DNA from: JAWLFY01 sp964462125 | GTDB taxonomy: Bacteria; Planctomycetota; Planctomycetia; Pirellulales; Pirellulaceae | Direction of reading: 5' to 3' | DNA: 31,346 nucleotides | NCBI GenBank assembly: GCA_964462125.1 | Contig: CAYWXT010000034.1 | Span: 1-31,346 of the forward strand | Part shown: positions 1 to 7,909 of the stretch, piece after piece | Layout: every line of letters begins with the position of its first letter | How positions within the stretch are numbered: position 1 is the stretch's first letter | Position numbers and translations under genes: made by a program | Notes under the pieces: model-generated | Seen by the model: the letters and a program-made list of their open reading frames with translations, nothing else | What the model was told of the DNA's origin: nothing | Database searches by the model: none

Positions 1-1043
1 GCGGAAAATTTGGCGGCCCGCCCCCCCGCCCAATGCGTCCGCAATCGGATCGACTGGTCACTGAATACCGACTTCGTCGCCCCGCTGTGGTAAGCTTGCA
101 ACGCCTCGGCAAGCTCCCCCTGGCGATGGCAACAGTAGCCGTACAGATCCCAAGCCCAGGCGAGCTCCGGTGAGCATTCGATGACCCGGCGACAATGCTC
201 CCGGACAGCCCCCCAATCCTGTTCGCTCTCCAGATCGATCTCGAACAGGTCGCCCCAGGCCCGCCGCGTCCCGGCCGGCATTCGACGCATGTCAAACATC
301 CACTCGACAACCTGGTTCCACTCCGCGTAGATCCCTTGCGTGGCGACTGGATCGAGCACCGACGACAGCGGCTCGACCAAGGCCGCCTGAACCAGCTCGC
401 AGCGGATCGCCTCCTCCGCGATCCCCGCCCCCAACAACACCTCGGCAAGCTCCTCGCCCGAGACGTCGCGGCAGGCAATCTCGGCCTCCGGCGGCAAATG
501 ATCGACCGCCCAACAGAGAAATCGATCGGGGGAACCGGCGGCTCGCGATGCCGTCGGTTCCGGCGAGGGCGCATGACGACGGTGTGGACCGGGCAAACGC
601 TCCGTGACCGCGTCAAATAGAATCGCCTCCGCAAGCGTCTGCCCCCATGGAATCCAATCACCGCCGCCGTGGTACCACTGCACAACGCTCGATACTCTGT
701 CCCGCTCGTCGAGTCGAAGGCACAGCCAATCCCCCATCCCATTGCCCAACACCGGTAGCAAGTCCGGCGGCATCAACGCCGGCCAGATGACCTCCGGAGT
801 CCGTTCCAAGAGCACCTGCGGATCCGTCGGCCAGCCGTACTCTCCGCTCCCGCGGCCCCTCCATACCTCCTCGTCGAACCAGGCGGCCACGTCTTCAGGA
901 AGGGTGCACCGAAACCGATCGGCCAGCCGAGCCGACCAGGCAGGTTTGGAAGCACTCGGCGGGGTCGATACGTCGGACAACTTGGTCAGCAACGAGTTGG
1001 CGGTGGTACGGTGATCACGGGCGGCTTGCAGTACAGCCCTCAC
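1..1043 (-). CDS. SMI1/KNR4 (SUKH) domain protein with TPR-like tail, 3'-truncated by window edge
   Basis: One uninterrupted minus-strand frame runs from a GTG at 1043 (product VRAVLQAARDHRTTANSLL...) off the left edge, giving at least 347 residues. Residues about 40-145 resemble a SUKH fold: a short LPEDVAAWF helix, then LLPVLGNGMGDWLCLRLD, then VVQWYHGGGDWIPWG, matching the family pattern of 'Gn..Gd.lcld' followed by 'v..w.H'. Residues about 265-330 look like a helical or TPR repeat (WAWDLYGYCCHRQGELAEALQAYHSG). SUKH proteins are known as immunity proteins to secreted toxins and as peptide-binding modules; the role here is inference. The gene follows the kinase-ATPase gene on the same strand, about 375 bp downstream and separated by a tandem repeat. 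The GTG start is uncertain because the frame stays open upstream and no clear ribosome site is visible. Confidence 0.72.
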   Translation of the reverse strand, partial: MRAVLQAARDHRTTANSLLTKLSDVSTPPSASKPAWSARLADRFRCTLPEDVAAWFDEEVWRGRGSGEYGWPTDPQVLLERTPEVIWPALMPPDLLPVLGNGMGDWLCLRLDERDRVSSVVQWYHGGGDWIPWGQTLAEAILFDAVTERLPGPHRRHAPSPEPTASRAAGSPDRFLCWAVDHLPPEAEIACRDVSGEELAEVLLGAGIAEEAIRCELVQAALVEPLSSVLDPVATQGIYAEWNQVVEWMFDMRRMPAGTRRAWGDLFEIDLESEQDWGAVREHCRRVIECSPELAWAWDLYGYCCHRQGELAEALQAYHSGATKSVFSDQSIRLRTHWAGGRAAKFS

Positions 1044-1218
1044 TACCCTAACCCGAGACCACCGCCCGGTCAGGCTACCGAGTGGGAATGTTTGGGGGCA
1101 AGAGCTCTCGAAACGGCAATCGGATGTCGTCGGTCGTGGCTTGGGCCTGTGTGCGGCTTGGGCCCGCGCGCCGTTGGGACCCAAAGCTGTCCCCTTTGCA
1201 AGGGCACGCGCCGCGCAC

Positions 1219-1383
1219 CGTTACCCAAAATCCCGTTACCCAAAATCCCGNNNNNNNNNNNNNNNNNNNNNNNNNNNNNNNNNNNNNNNNNNNNNNNNNN
1301 NNNNNNNNNNNNNNNNNNNNNNNNNNNNNNNNNNNNNNNNNNNNNNNNNNCCGTTACCCAAAATCCCGTTACCCAAAATCCCG
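1219..1383. repeat. 15-bp tandem repeat array interrupted by a 100-N assembly gap
   Basis: The unit CGTTACCCAAAATCC occurs twice at 1219-1248 and twice more at 1352-1381, each pair followed by CG. Between them 1251-1350 is exactly 100 N, a typical placeholder for unknown length, so the copy number is unknown. The array lies in the 374-bp non-coding interval between the SUKH gene and the kinase gene. Apart from the array I see nothing gene-like in that interval. Confidence 0.9.
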
Positions 1384-1417
1384 CCGGCGATTCGAAAGCG
1401 GACGGCGTTGCCCTCCC

Positions 1418-4400
1418 TCAATGCTCCTCCCGAACCGTGTACAGCCGGGCAAACTGCTCTGGGCAGACAACTCCCTGCTCGGCAAGCCGATTCGGGAGCA
1501 GCCCCCCGTCGCGGCCCGAAGCCAGCCCCGTGAGCGCATCCTGGGCGGCTGATTCCCACGGCCTGAGTTGAAGCAACGCGGCACGGTCCCGCGCCTGCAT
1601 CAGGCGGCGTTCCGCCTCCGCGTCCCGGCCAAGACGTCTCAGCAACAACCCTTCACCAAACTCCGCGACGATCTGGGTGAACAAGAGCCGCTCTCGCCGC
1701 AATTGCCGCAGCTGACGCCAGCTCTGCTTAGCCCAACCCCGATCCCCTGCGAACTTGTCCCCTGCGAACTTGTCCCCTGCGAATCCGACGTGGCGGATGG
1801 CCAGCAGCATGCCGAACACCGCTCGGTGAACCCGGATGAACTGAATCTTGGTACCCAGCACGCGGTTCAATCGGCGGTCCACCTGTCGCTGCAGTTCCAA
1901 CGCTGCCTTCCAATCGCCAACGTACAGCAGAGACTGCATCTCACTGAGCCAGGCGAAGTGGTCCATCAACTCGAATCTTCCCGAATGGGCCGATCGCGTC
2001 AGACTCTCTCTTGCTCGTACCAGATCGTCGGCATTGTCACGGGCCAACCAAGCCGCGCCGGCAATCCCCAACGTCGCCACCGATTCGCAGAACCGATCGC
2101 GGCGGTGCATGGCATCGTCAAGCATCCCATCGACCGTCGCGGACATCTCGGCGATGCGGCCGAGATGAAAGCAGGCCCACAAGCCGGGCCAGCGTGTATG
2201 AGCCGTTTCAAACCCGTGAGGATCGGAGATCGTCTGGTAAATCTTGACCCCCCGCCGCATAGGATCCAGGACCTCGCTCCAGCGGCAACTGCAGGCGTGG
2301 GCGAACGCCAATCCCGCGGCATGATCAGCGATCAACTTCGGGTCGCCGAGCTTTTCAATGGGAGTCTCGAGAGCCTGCAACAGTCGTTCGCTCCTGATCC
2401 GCCCCCAACCGCGGTCGTGGCACCCGAACAGGGCCGAACCGGTTGCCACATAGAGTTTCTCCTTGAAATCTCCGAATGGGACTGCCTCTGACATGCCGGC
2501 CAGGTTCATCTCGGCAGCCAACACGTTGTCCAACATCACCAAGGGGCGTTCCAATGCCAAGCACAATTGCAGGCGGCGTCGGGCCAACTTCGCCGCACCG
2601 CGTGGCGGCCGCGGCGATTGCCGGTCCGAGGTGAAGGCGATTCGCCGCAGCCCAGCCGCCAGCGACCGGGATCGAAGGGTCCGCAATAGAAGCGACCACT
2701 TGGCGAGTCCCGCCGATTTCGGTCGCGGCGTGCCGACCCGTTTGGCCAACTCCGCCAGGCGGATCCGGACCTCGTCCCAGTTTCCGGAGCGGATCAGCAG
2801 TGTGACCGCCCGCAACTCGCACTCGAAACGCTCCGGGTCGTCAACCAACCCTGCCAAGCGGTGATACAGTCGAGCCGCCTCATCGGGCCGGTTGGCATCA
2901 TAAAAACAACGCGCCGCACGCCGAATGCGGTCAAGTTTTTCGGCCCCGCTGGCATAGGGAATGACACGCTTGTGCCAAAACCCGGCCTCGGTCGTGGCCA
3001 ATCGGCGCTCGGCGTCTTCGGCCGCCAGAATCGCGTAGGAAACCGCCCGTCCCGGCTCCCCCGCGTCGATCAGCTGCTTGGCGATCCGGGCCGCCATCTC
3101 CTCCGGCCGGTCCGCCCGCATCAACAGCGACGCCCACTGCCGATGGGCCTCCCGGCGATCGGTCTCGATCAAGGTCGCCACGAGCCGGTCGGCGACCGAA
3201 TCGTGCATCACCGATATGCACTCCCCGCCGGTCGCCTCGTCGGTCACCACTCGCTGTTGGACCAGCTCCGAAACGGCCGCCTCCACCGCCTCGGGTTGCT
3301 TGGACAACTCCCCCAATTGCTCGATCGAAACCGGACGTCCGGCCGTGACAATGAATCGCAACGTCTGCACCGCATGCTCGCTCAGTTTGGCCATCCGCCG
3401 CTGCCAAACGTGATCGACGCGCGTCACCGAACTCTCCGCCGCCAGGTCGGCCAAGACCCCGCCGGGACGAAACTCGTTGGCCAACTCCCCCAACCGAAAC
3501 GGACAGCCCTCGGTTGAGGCGGCGAGCTGATGGAGCAACTCCGTTTGCACATCGGCAGCCCATCGCCGAGCCGCCTGGGTCAGCATCGCCACGCCGTCGG
3601 AAAGCTCCAATGGCCGCAAGCTGATCGTGACGTCAGGCGGAACCCGCTGTTGGTCGATCCCATCCCGCGAGACGGTCACCAGCCCCAACATGCCGCCCGA
3701 CAAAGTCTGCAGTCGATCAAGCATGTTCAGACTGTCGCGGTCCGCCCACTGGACGTCGTCGATCACGAAAAACAACGGGCCCACCTTCCTCAATTCCACA
3801 CTCAGCCGAGCCCCCGCCTCGAGCGCATCGAGCCGGGTCTCGGTCTCCCGAATCGGCGGCAGTTGCAGGTCAGTTTCAAGCACCGCCTCCAACGCCGGAA
3901 AGGCCATTGTCAAAATCGAACGACTGACCGGATCGACCTGCATTGGCTCCCGGTCCCCCCGGGTGTACCGCGCGACGATCGCGTCGGTGATCTGACCAAA
4001 TGCCTGCATCGGTTGATCCTCTCGCCGCTGGCAGCGAGCATGAAAGACCTGCCCCCAACGCTTCGACTCAATCGCCTCCAGCAATTCTTCCAGCAATCGC
4101 GACTTGCCGATTCCCGTCCGGCCGGTCAGGTGCAAGCGCCCGCCGCCGCCAGCAAAAACGGAGTCAACCCAGGCATGGATCTCCGCCAGTTCGTCTGAAC
4201 GGCCATAGAGCTCGGGCTGTCCGAGCGGCGGAAGCATCACTTGGGGAGGCAATCCGAGCCGCGCTACCCGCATCGCGGTCGGTCGGTCGGCAGGGTCGAA
4301 CTCCAACATCTCCACGCAAACGTCCCGCAGCACCTCGGGAACCGAATCACTGATCCCGCGCAACAGGGTGCCGAGAACCTCGCGGTCCTCGGTACGGCTG

Positions 4401-5188
4401 GTCTCACTGCGAGCGACCGCACGGTGCCCGGTGATCAACTGGATCGCCTCGAGCAACACCATCCCCAAGCTGAAAATATCACTCGCCGGACCATGATGCT
4501 GGCTCCACAATACCTCCGGCGCCACATACATCGGTGTGCCGACAAAGTAGTCGCGGATGCCGTTCGGATCGCTCTCCGGGTCGAACGTGCCGACCAGCCC
4601 GTAGTCGATGATCACGCCGCGGCCCTGCTCGTCGACCATCAAGTTCGCGGGCTTGATATCACGGTGAACGAGCCCCTTGGCATGCATCAACGACAAGGCC
4701 GACGCATAGTCTCGCGTCAGCTCGGTCAACTTGGCAAACGCTGCCTCCGAATTCATCCGCGAAAATCGAGACGCCAGGTCGCGAAACGTCTCGCCTTCCA
4801 CTTCCTCCATCGACAAGGCGACCAGATCATCGATGTGGTGGATCCGGTCGACACGGACCAGGTTGGGATGATGCAAGGTCATCATCCGACGAAAGCCGAG
4901 CTTCAAACGGACGAGCGTCTTCGGCTCCTCGATCCCGATTAACTTCAACGCACACGCACGACCCGCCACACGGTCCAGCGCCCGGTAGACATAGCCGCTG
5001 GAGCCTCGGCCGAGCATCGGCCCCAGGACAAAGTCACCGATCGCATCGCCCGCGCTGCGAGGAGGCGGGAGCCCCCGCGCTGCGCTCGACTGACGCCATG
5101 TCTCTCGGTCACGTTGGTCGCGAGCATCGGTCTCGCGCGATGTGGGGGGCCGTAAAAAGCCGAAACCCCCATTCCCCAGATTACTCAT
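1418..5188 (-). CDS. Ser/Thr protein kinase fused to AAA (STAND-like) ATPase and helical-repeat tail
   Basis: This 1256-aa protein has a Hanks-type kinase domain at about residues 50-300. It shows a glycine loop GRGSSGYVYRA, a lysine in CALKL (about K82), the catalytic loop HRDIKPANLMV, DYG in place of DFG, and the GTPMYVAPE activation segment. A P-loop ATPase follows, with Walker A GRTGIGKS (about 356-363) and Walker B FVIDDVQWAD (about 470). Roughly 600 further residues are helical and TPR-like. The order matches the PknK/MalT-like class, in which a kinase is joined to a STAND-type ATPase, usually for signal transduction. There is no transmembrane segment, so it is probably cytosolic. The ATG at 5188 is chosen because GGAGG lies 9 bases upstream; a TTG seven codons earlier is possible. 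The substrate is unknown. Confidence 0.92.
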   Translation of the reverse strand: MSNLGNGGFGFLRPPTSRETDARDQRDRETWRQSSAARGLPPPRSAGDAIGDFVLGPMLGRGSSGYVYRALDRVAGRACALKLIGIEEPKTLVRLKLGFRRMMTLHHPNLVRVDRIHHIDDLVALSMEEVEGETFRDLASRFSRMNSEAAFAKLTELTRDYASALSLMHAKGLVHRDIKPANLMVDEQGRGVIIDYGLVGTFDPESDPNGIRDYFVGTPMYVAPEVLWSQHHGPASDIFSLGMVLLEAIQLITGHRAVARSETSRTEDREVLGTLLRGISDSVPEVLRDVCVEMLEFDPADRPTAMRVARLGLPPQVMLPPLGQPELYGRSDELAEIHAWVDSVFAGGGGRLHLTGRTGIGKSRLLEELLEAIESKRWGQVFHARCQRREDQPMQAFGQITDAIVARYTRGDREPMQVDPVSRSILTMAFPALEAVLETDLQLPPIRETETRLDALEAGARLSVELRKVGPLFFVIDDVQWADRDSLNMLDRLQTLSGGMLGLVTVSRDGIDQQRVPPDVTISLRPLELSDGVAMLTQAARRWAADVQTELLHQLAASTEGCPFRLGELANEFRPGGVLADLAAESSVTRVDHVWQRRMAKLSEHAVQTLRFIVTAGRPVSIEQLGELSKQPEAVEAAVSELVQQRVVTDEATGGECISVMHDSVADRLVATLIETDRREAHRQWASLLMRADRPEEMAARIAKQLIDAGEPGRAVSYAILAAEDAERRLATTEAGFWHKRVIPYASGAEKLDRIRRAARCFYDANRPDEAARLYHRLAGLVDDPERFECELRAVTLLIRSGNWDEVRIRLAELAKRVGTPRPKSAGLAKWSLLLRTLRSRSLAAGLRRIAFTSDRQSPRPPRGAAKLARRRLQLCLALERPLVMLDNVLAAEMNLAGMSEAVPFGDFKEKLYVATGSALFGCHDRGWGRIRSERLLQALETPIEKLGDPKLIADHAAGLAFAHACSCRWSEVLDPMRRGVKIYQTISDPHGFETAHTRWPGLWACFHLGRIAEMSATVDGMLDDAMHRRDRFCESVATLGIAGAAWLARDNADDLVRARESLTRSAHSGRFELMDHFAWLSEMQSLLYVGDWKAALELQRQVDRRLNRVLGTKIQFIRVHRAVFGMLLAIRHVGFAGDKFAGDKFAGDRGWAKQSWRQLRQLRRERLLFTQIVAEFGEGLLLRRLGRDAEAERRLMQARDRAALLQLRPWESAAQDALTGLASGRDGGLLPNRLAEQGVVCPEQFARLYTVREEH
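1744..1783 (-). repeat. In-frame 15-bp repeat inside the kinase gene
   Basis: The plus-strand unit CCCCTGCGAACTTGT occurs twice in full and once in part. In the kinase frame it encodes FAGDK-FAGDK-FAGDR at about residues 1133-1148. The period is 15 bp, so each added copy inserts five residues without changing the frame. It looks like a recent micro-duplication in the helical tail. Confidence 0.85.
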
Positions 5189-5365
5189 GGATAAGTGCCT
5201 CCAGGCCAACCACCGTAGCGAATTCCGAAACGCTGCCGTGATGGGTGACCGCCGAAAATCTCGAAAAAATTCCCCCCCGCCGTTTCCAATACCGTCTGCC
5301 GGGGGAGGCCGACGGCGCTGGCGGTGGCTGCACCACCAACTGCTACACGCTGTCCGAAATTCCCT

Positions 5366-5391
5366 GAGCCGACGGCGCTAACCGCGGGCTC
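5366..5391. repeat. Palindromic REP-like element between cobW-like and kinase genes
   Basis: An imperfect inverted repeat starts GAGCCGACGGCGCT and ends CGCGGGCTC. Its first part, the 12-mer GCCGACGGCGCT, occurs again at 5308-5319. A second small hairpin, GGTGG-CTGCA-CCACC, lies at 5323-5337. No T-tract follows, so a rho-independent terminator is not supported; a dispersed palindromic repeat is more likely. The rest of the 230-bp interval 5189-5418 shows nothing gene-like. Confidence 0.5.
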
Positions 5392-5418
5392 CTCTTCACC
5401 CACGTTTTCCGACACCGT

Positions 5419-6543
5419 CTATGTCCTGGAATAGCGATGGGTCGGAACCGGACGCCCAGGGCGAAAACTTTGGGTCCGCCGAATCTCGGCCTCGGCCGAA
5501 ACGGCACCGCAGGCCTCGCGTACCGAAGCTTCGACCAATTTGGTCAAACGCTCTGGGTCCGTGGCCACCCGCGCATTGACGACCACCTCGGCCCCCCGCG
5601 TCTGGCAGTGCGACGGAAGCGACAGCTCCGGACCGGAATCACGGCTGATCAGGTTGGCGACTCCGTGAAAACCTTCCCACAGCCCGATGGTCTTCAAGTG
5701 GGCCGTCTCCGCCCCGGCGTCGTCCAGGCGTTTCTGCAACCGGGAGACGATCCCCAGCAGCAGTTCATCCAGCGCGAAGGGCGTCTCCGAGGCGACCCGG
5801 AGACTGCTGTTGAGCCACCCCAGTTCCGCCTCTCCCGCGGCATAGATGTCGTAGTCCAACTCCAAAATTCGCTGGCCAAAGGCACCTCGCTGATCGAGCA
5901 TCTCCAGCAACGCGTCGAACCCTTCGCCCGTCCTGGCCGACCCGCGCAGCACAGGGACCCCGGGCGCCTCCCACTCCAGCAAACGCTGCAGGTGATCGGT
6001 CTCGGCAGGCTCCAACTCATCGACCCGGTTGATGATCAGGAAATCCGCCTCTTCCAACTGCTTCTTGAAAATATAAGCCGCCTTGGGGGAGAACCCACCT
6101 CGACCATCCCCCCCCAGAATCCGTGCCCCATGGGAAGGCTTGAGGATCACCCCATAGGGCGCCACAGAAAATCGCTCGCCATGCAAATGCAGCAGCGGTT
6201 GCACGACGGTGGCCACCAAATCGGTGCAACTGCCAACCGGCTCGGCGATCACGATGTCCGGCCGGTCGCGCGCCTCCAACTCAGCGACGGTGTCGGTCAA
6301 CTCGTCAAAGTTGCAACAGAAACAGGCCCCAGCGACCTCCCCGACGTCAAACCCCTGACTCCGCAACGTCTGAGTATCGACCAGATCCGCTGCCTGGTCG
6401 TTGGTCACGATTCCTACTTTCAATCCGCGCGCCTGATACGCTGCGGCCAAGCGGCCGATCGTCGTCGTTTTGCCGGCGCCCAAAAAGCCGCCGATCATGA
6501 TGAATCGCATTGGTGCCGACATGGAAACGCTTTCGGTGTTCAT
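5419..6543 (-). CDS. CobW/COG0523 family GTP-binding metallochaperone-like protein
   Basis: This 374-aa G3E-family GTPase has Walker A GGFLGAGKTT (residues 18-27), the metal-site CxCC motif ACFCC (C74, C76, C77), EPVGSC (101-106), and NRVD (172-175) as the G4 specificity motif. COG0523 proteins use GTP hydrolysis to deliver metals, often zinc or cobalt, to target proteins in the cytosol; the metal here cannot be told from sequence. The C-terminal third does not look like a standard CobW_C domain. The ATG at 6543 overlaps the aquaporin stop codon as ATGA, so translation is probably coupled. An internal ATG (MSAPMRF) is an alternative start. Confidence 0.92.
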   Translation of the reverse strand: MNTESVSMSAPMRFIMIGGFLGAGKTTTIGRLAAAYQARGLKVGIVTNDQAADLVDTQTLRSQGFDVGEVAGACFCCNFDELTDTVAELEARDRPDIVIAEPVGSCTDLVATVVQPLLHLHGERFSVAPYGVILKPSHGARILGGDGRGGFSPKAAYIFKKQLEEADFLIINRVDELEPAETDHLQRLLEWEAPGVPVLRGSARTGEGFDALLEMLDQRGAFGQRILELDYDIYAAGEAELGWLNSSLRVASETPFALDELLLGIVSRLQKRLDDAGAETAHLKTIGLWEGFHGVANLISRDSGPELSLPSHCQTRGAEVVVNARVATDPERLTKLVEASVREACGAVSAEAEIRRTQSFRPGRPVPTHRYSRT

Positions 6544-7427
6544 GGACTGGAATCAGGGGCCTCGGCATCGATCGCCAAATCCGACATCAAGACGTGGTGT
6601 TTGAGCAACAGCTGATAACAGCCGACCCCGGCAAGCGCTCCCAAAATCGGTGCGGCCAGGTACACCGCAAAGATCCCATTGCCCTGCGGCCCAGGAAATG
6701 CCACCGGGCCCCAACCGGCAAGCGATGCAAACAGCCTCGGCCCAAAGTCGCGCGCCGGATTCAAACACGCCTGGGTCAGCGGCGCGATCACGCAGATCAC
6801 CCCCGTGACGGTCAGCCCAATGAAGACGGGCGCCAGGTTACGTGGCCCGTTGGTGTTCCCTGGCTCGGTCACCGCCACCACCACGAGGGCCAAAATCGCA
6901 GTCCCGAGAAACTCGGCAAAACAAGCCATCGGAACCGTCACCCGCGCCTTGATCTCCTCGTGGTCGGCCGCACTGTAGGGCTCGTCACCGGCGGCCAGAG
7001 GAGCCGGGCTGGGGAAGTACTCGCCATAACACATCGCTGTGATCTCGCTCCCCGGTTCCCCCCGCTCGACCCCCTTGGTGAGTTCCTTGGCCGCCAACTG
7101 TGGGTGAAACAAAAAATACAATGCCGCCGCCGCGGAGAAAGCACCCAGCAGCTGCGCCGCTACATAGGGAACCACCCTCCCCTTGGGGAACAAACCCCAG
7201 CCGGCCAGTCCGACGGTGATCGCCGGATTGATATGAGCACCGCTGATCGGGCCAAAAATGTAGATCGCTAACATGATGGAAACGCCCCACACCGTTCCCA
7301 CCTGCCACAATCCGGTCAGCTCCCCCATCAAGACCGCAACATGCACCGCCCCGCAGCCAAACAGGATCAACAGAAACGTGCCCAACACCTCGGCCAGGCA
7401 GCTTGCCAACAACGGACGGGGAACCAT
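6540..7427 (-). CDS. MIP family channel (GlpF-type aquaglyceroporin)
   Basis: This 295-aa integral membrane channel has both family signature loops: SGAHINPAIT (NPA at about 67-69) and CLNPARDFGPR (NPAR-D at about 223-227). The aspartate after the second NPAR is typical of glycerol-conducting GlpF members rather than strict water channels. Six hydrophobic segments can be followed. A loop of about 50 residues between the two halves (KELTKGVERGEPGSE...AAGDEPYSAADHE) is longer than usual. The ATG at 7427 is supported by GGAG seven bases upstream and by a hydrophobic first helix; the open frame extends upstream, but that part includes a tandem repeat and is not credible protein. The stop overlaps the next gene's start. 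Confidence 0.93.
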   Translation of the reverse strand: MVPRPLLASCLAEVLGTFLLILFGCGAVHVAVLMGELTGLWQVGTVWGVSIMLAIYIFGPISGAHINPAITVGLAGWGLFPKGRVVPYVAAQLLGAFSAAAALYFLFHPQLAAKELTKGVERGEPGSEITAMCYGEYFPSPAPLAAGDEPYSAADHEEIKARVTVPMACFAEFLGTAILALVVVAVTEPGNTNGPRNLAPVFIGLTVTGVICVIAPLTQACLNPARDFGPRLFASLAGWGPVAFPGPQGNGIFAVYLAAPILGALAGVGCYQLLLKHHVLMSDLAIDAEAPDSSP

Positions 7428-7549
7428 GGGAAACTCCAGAGGACGAACAACACCGCAGCAGAAGCCGCCATCGTAGCAGAGGTCGCAGAGACTTCTGGCC
7501 AGTCGCCCCCCGGCGAACTCCAATCGCCCCCTCCTAGCACTGCACAACC

Positions 7550-7605
7550 CAACATGCAAACGCCAACATGCAAACGCCAACATGCAAACGCCAACATGCA
7601 AACGC
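7550..7605. repeat. Four exact copies of a 14-bp tandem repeat
   Basis: The unit CAACATGCAAACGC is repeated four times without mismatch at 7550-7563, 7564-7577, 7578-7591 and 7592-7605. It lies between the broken thioredoxin gene and the aquaporin gene. The period is not a multiple of three, so it is not maintained as coding. The remainder of 7428-7636 shows only the ribosome site of the aquaporin gene. Confidence 0.95.
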
Positions 7606-7636
7606 AAGCCTAAGTGCCCGAAATCGGCTGTCAACG

Positions 7637-7909
7637 TCAGAACAGCAGCATCGACAGCTTCCGACGGTACTCGCTTGTCAGCTCCGAATCGTCGGGCAAG
7701 GCGCGGAAAACTTCGACCATAGAGTAAAACGCCCCTCGCCCTCCTGGGCCAGGTGTTCCAAGACAGGTCCAAGTACCCGGCAGGGAGCGCACCAATCGGC
7801 CCAAATGTCGACGACGACCAGCCCCCAGCCCCCCCTCGGATCGCTCCACGACGTCGGCTTCAAAGCTTCTGTCGGTCGTGTTGATGAGCCAATCGCTGGG
7901 CTCAGTCAT
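7637..7909 (-). pseudogene. Internally deleted, frameshifted cnoX/ybbN-like thioredoxin
   Basis: Three pieces in two frames together resemble the two ends of CnoX (YbbN), a thioredoxin-fold chaperone with a TPR tail. The ATG at 7909 gives MTEPSDWLINTTDRSFEADV in the first frame. After a run of seven C (7829-7835, plus strand) the second frame gives VVVDIWADWCAPCRVLGPV, with the thioredoxin WCxPC motif. At about 7715 the first frame resumes as MVEVFRALPDDSELTSEYRR, ending KLSMLLF, which resembles the extreme C-terminus of CnoX. The rest of the thioredoxin fold and nearly all TPRs are absent, so a large internal deletion is implied. Removing one base from the homopolymer restores the N-terminal frame. 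The start overlaps the upstream stop by 8 bp, as expected for a former operon member. Sequencing error could explain the homopolymer shift but not the missing middle. Confidence 0.75.

Noticed and set aside
1219..1383. CRISPR array or telomere-like repeat
   Set aside because: The 15-bp units are directly adjacent with no spacers, on what appears to be ordinary chromosome.
1568..2491. Long plus-strand open frame (307 codons)
   Set aside because: It lies antisense to the kinase-ATPase gene, whose frame has recognisable domains; the antisense product is low-complexity (RQ/P-rich) with no motif.
5437..6615. Plus-strand open frame of 392 codons
   Set aside because: It is antisense to the COG0523 GTPase, which has Walker A, CxCC and G4 motifs; the high GC content leaves complementary frames open.
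6543..7772. Longer N-terminus for the aquaporin (410 residues)
   Set aside because: The extra 115 residues translate the 14-bp tandem repeat (HVGVCMLAFACWRLHVG) and the broken thioredoxin 3' end; the ATG at 7427 has a proper ribosome site.
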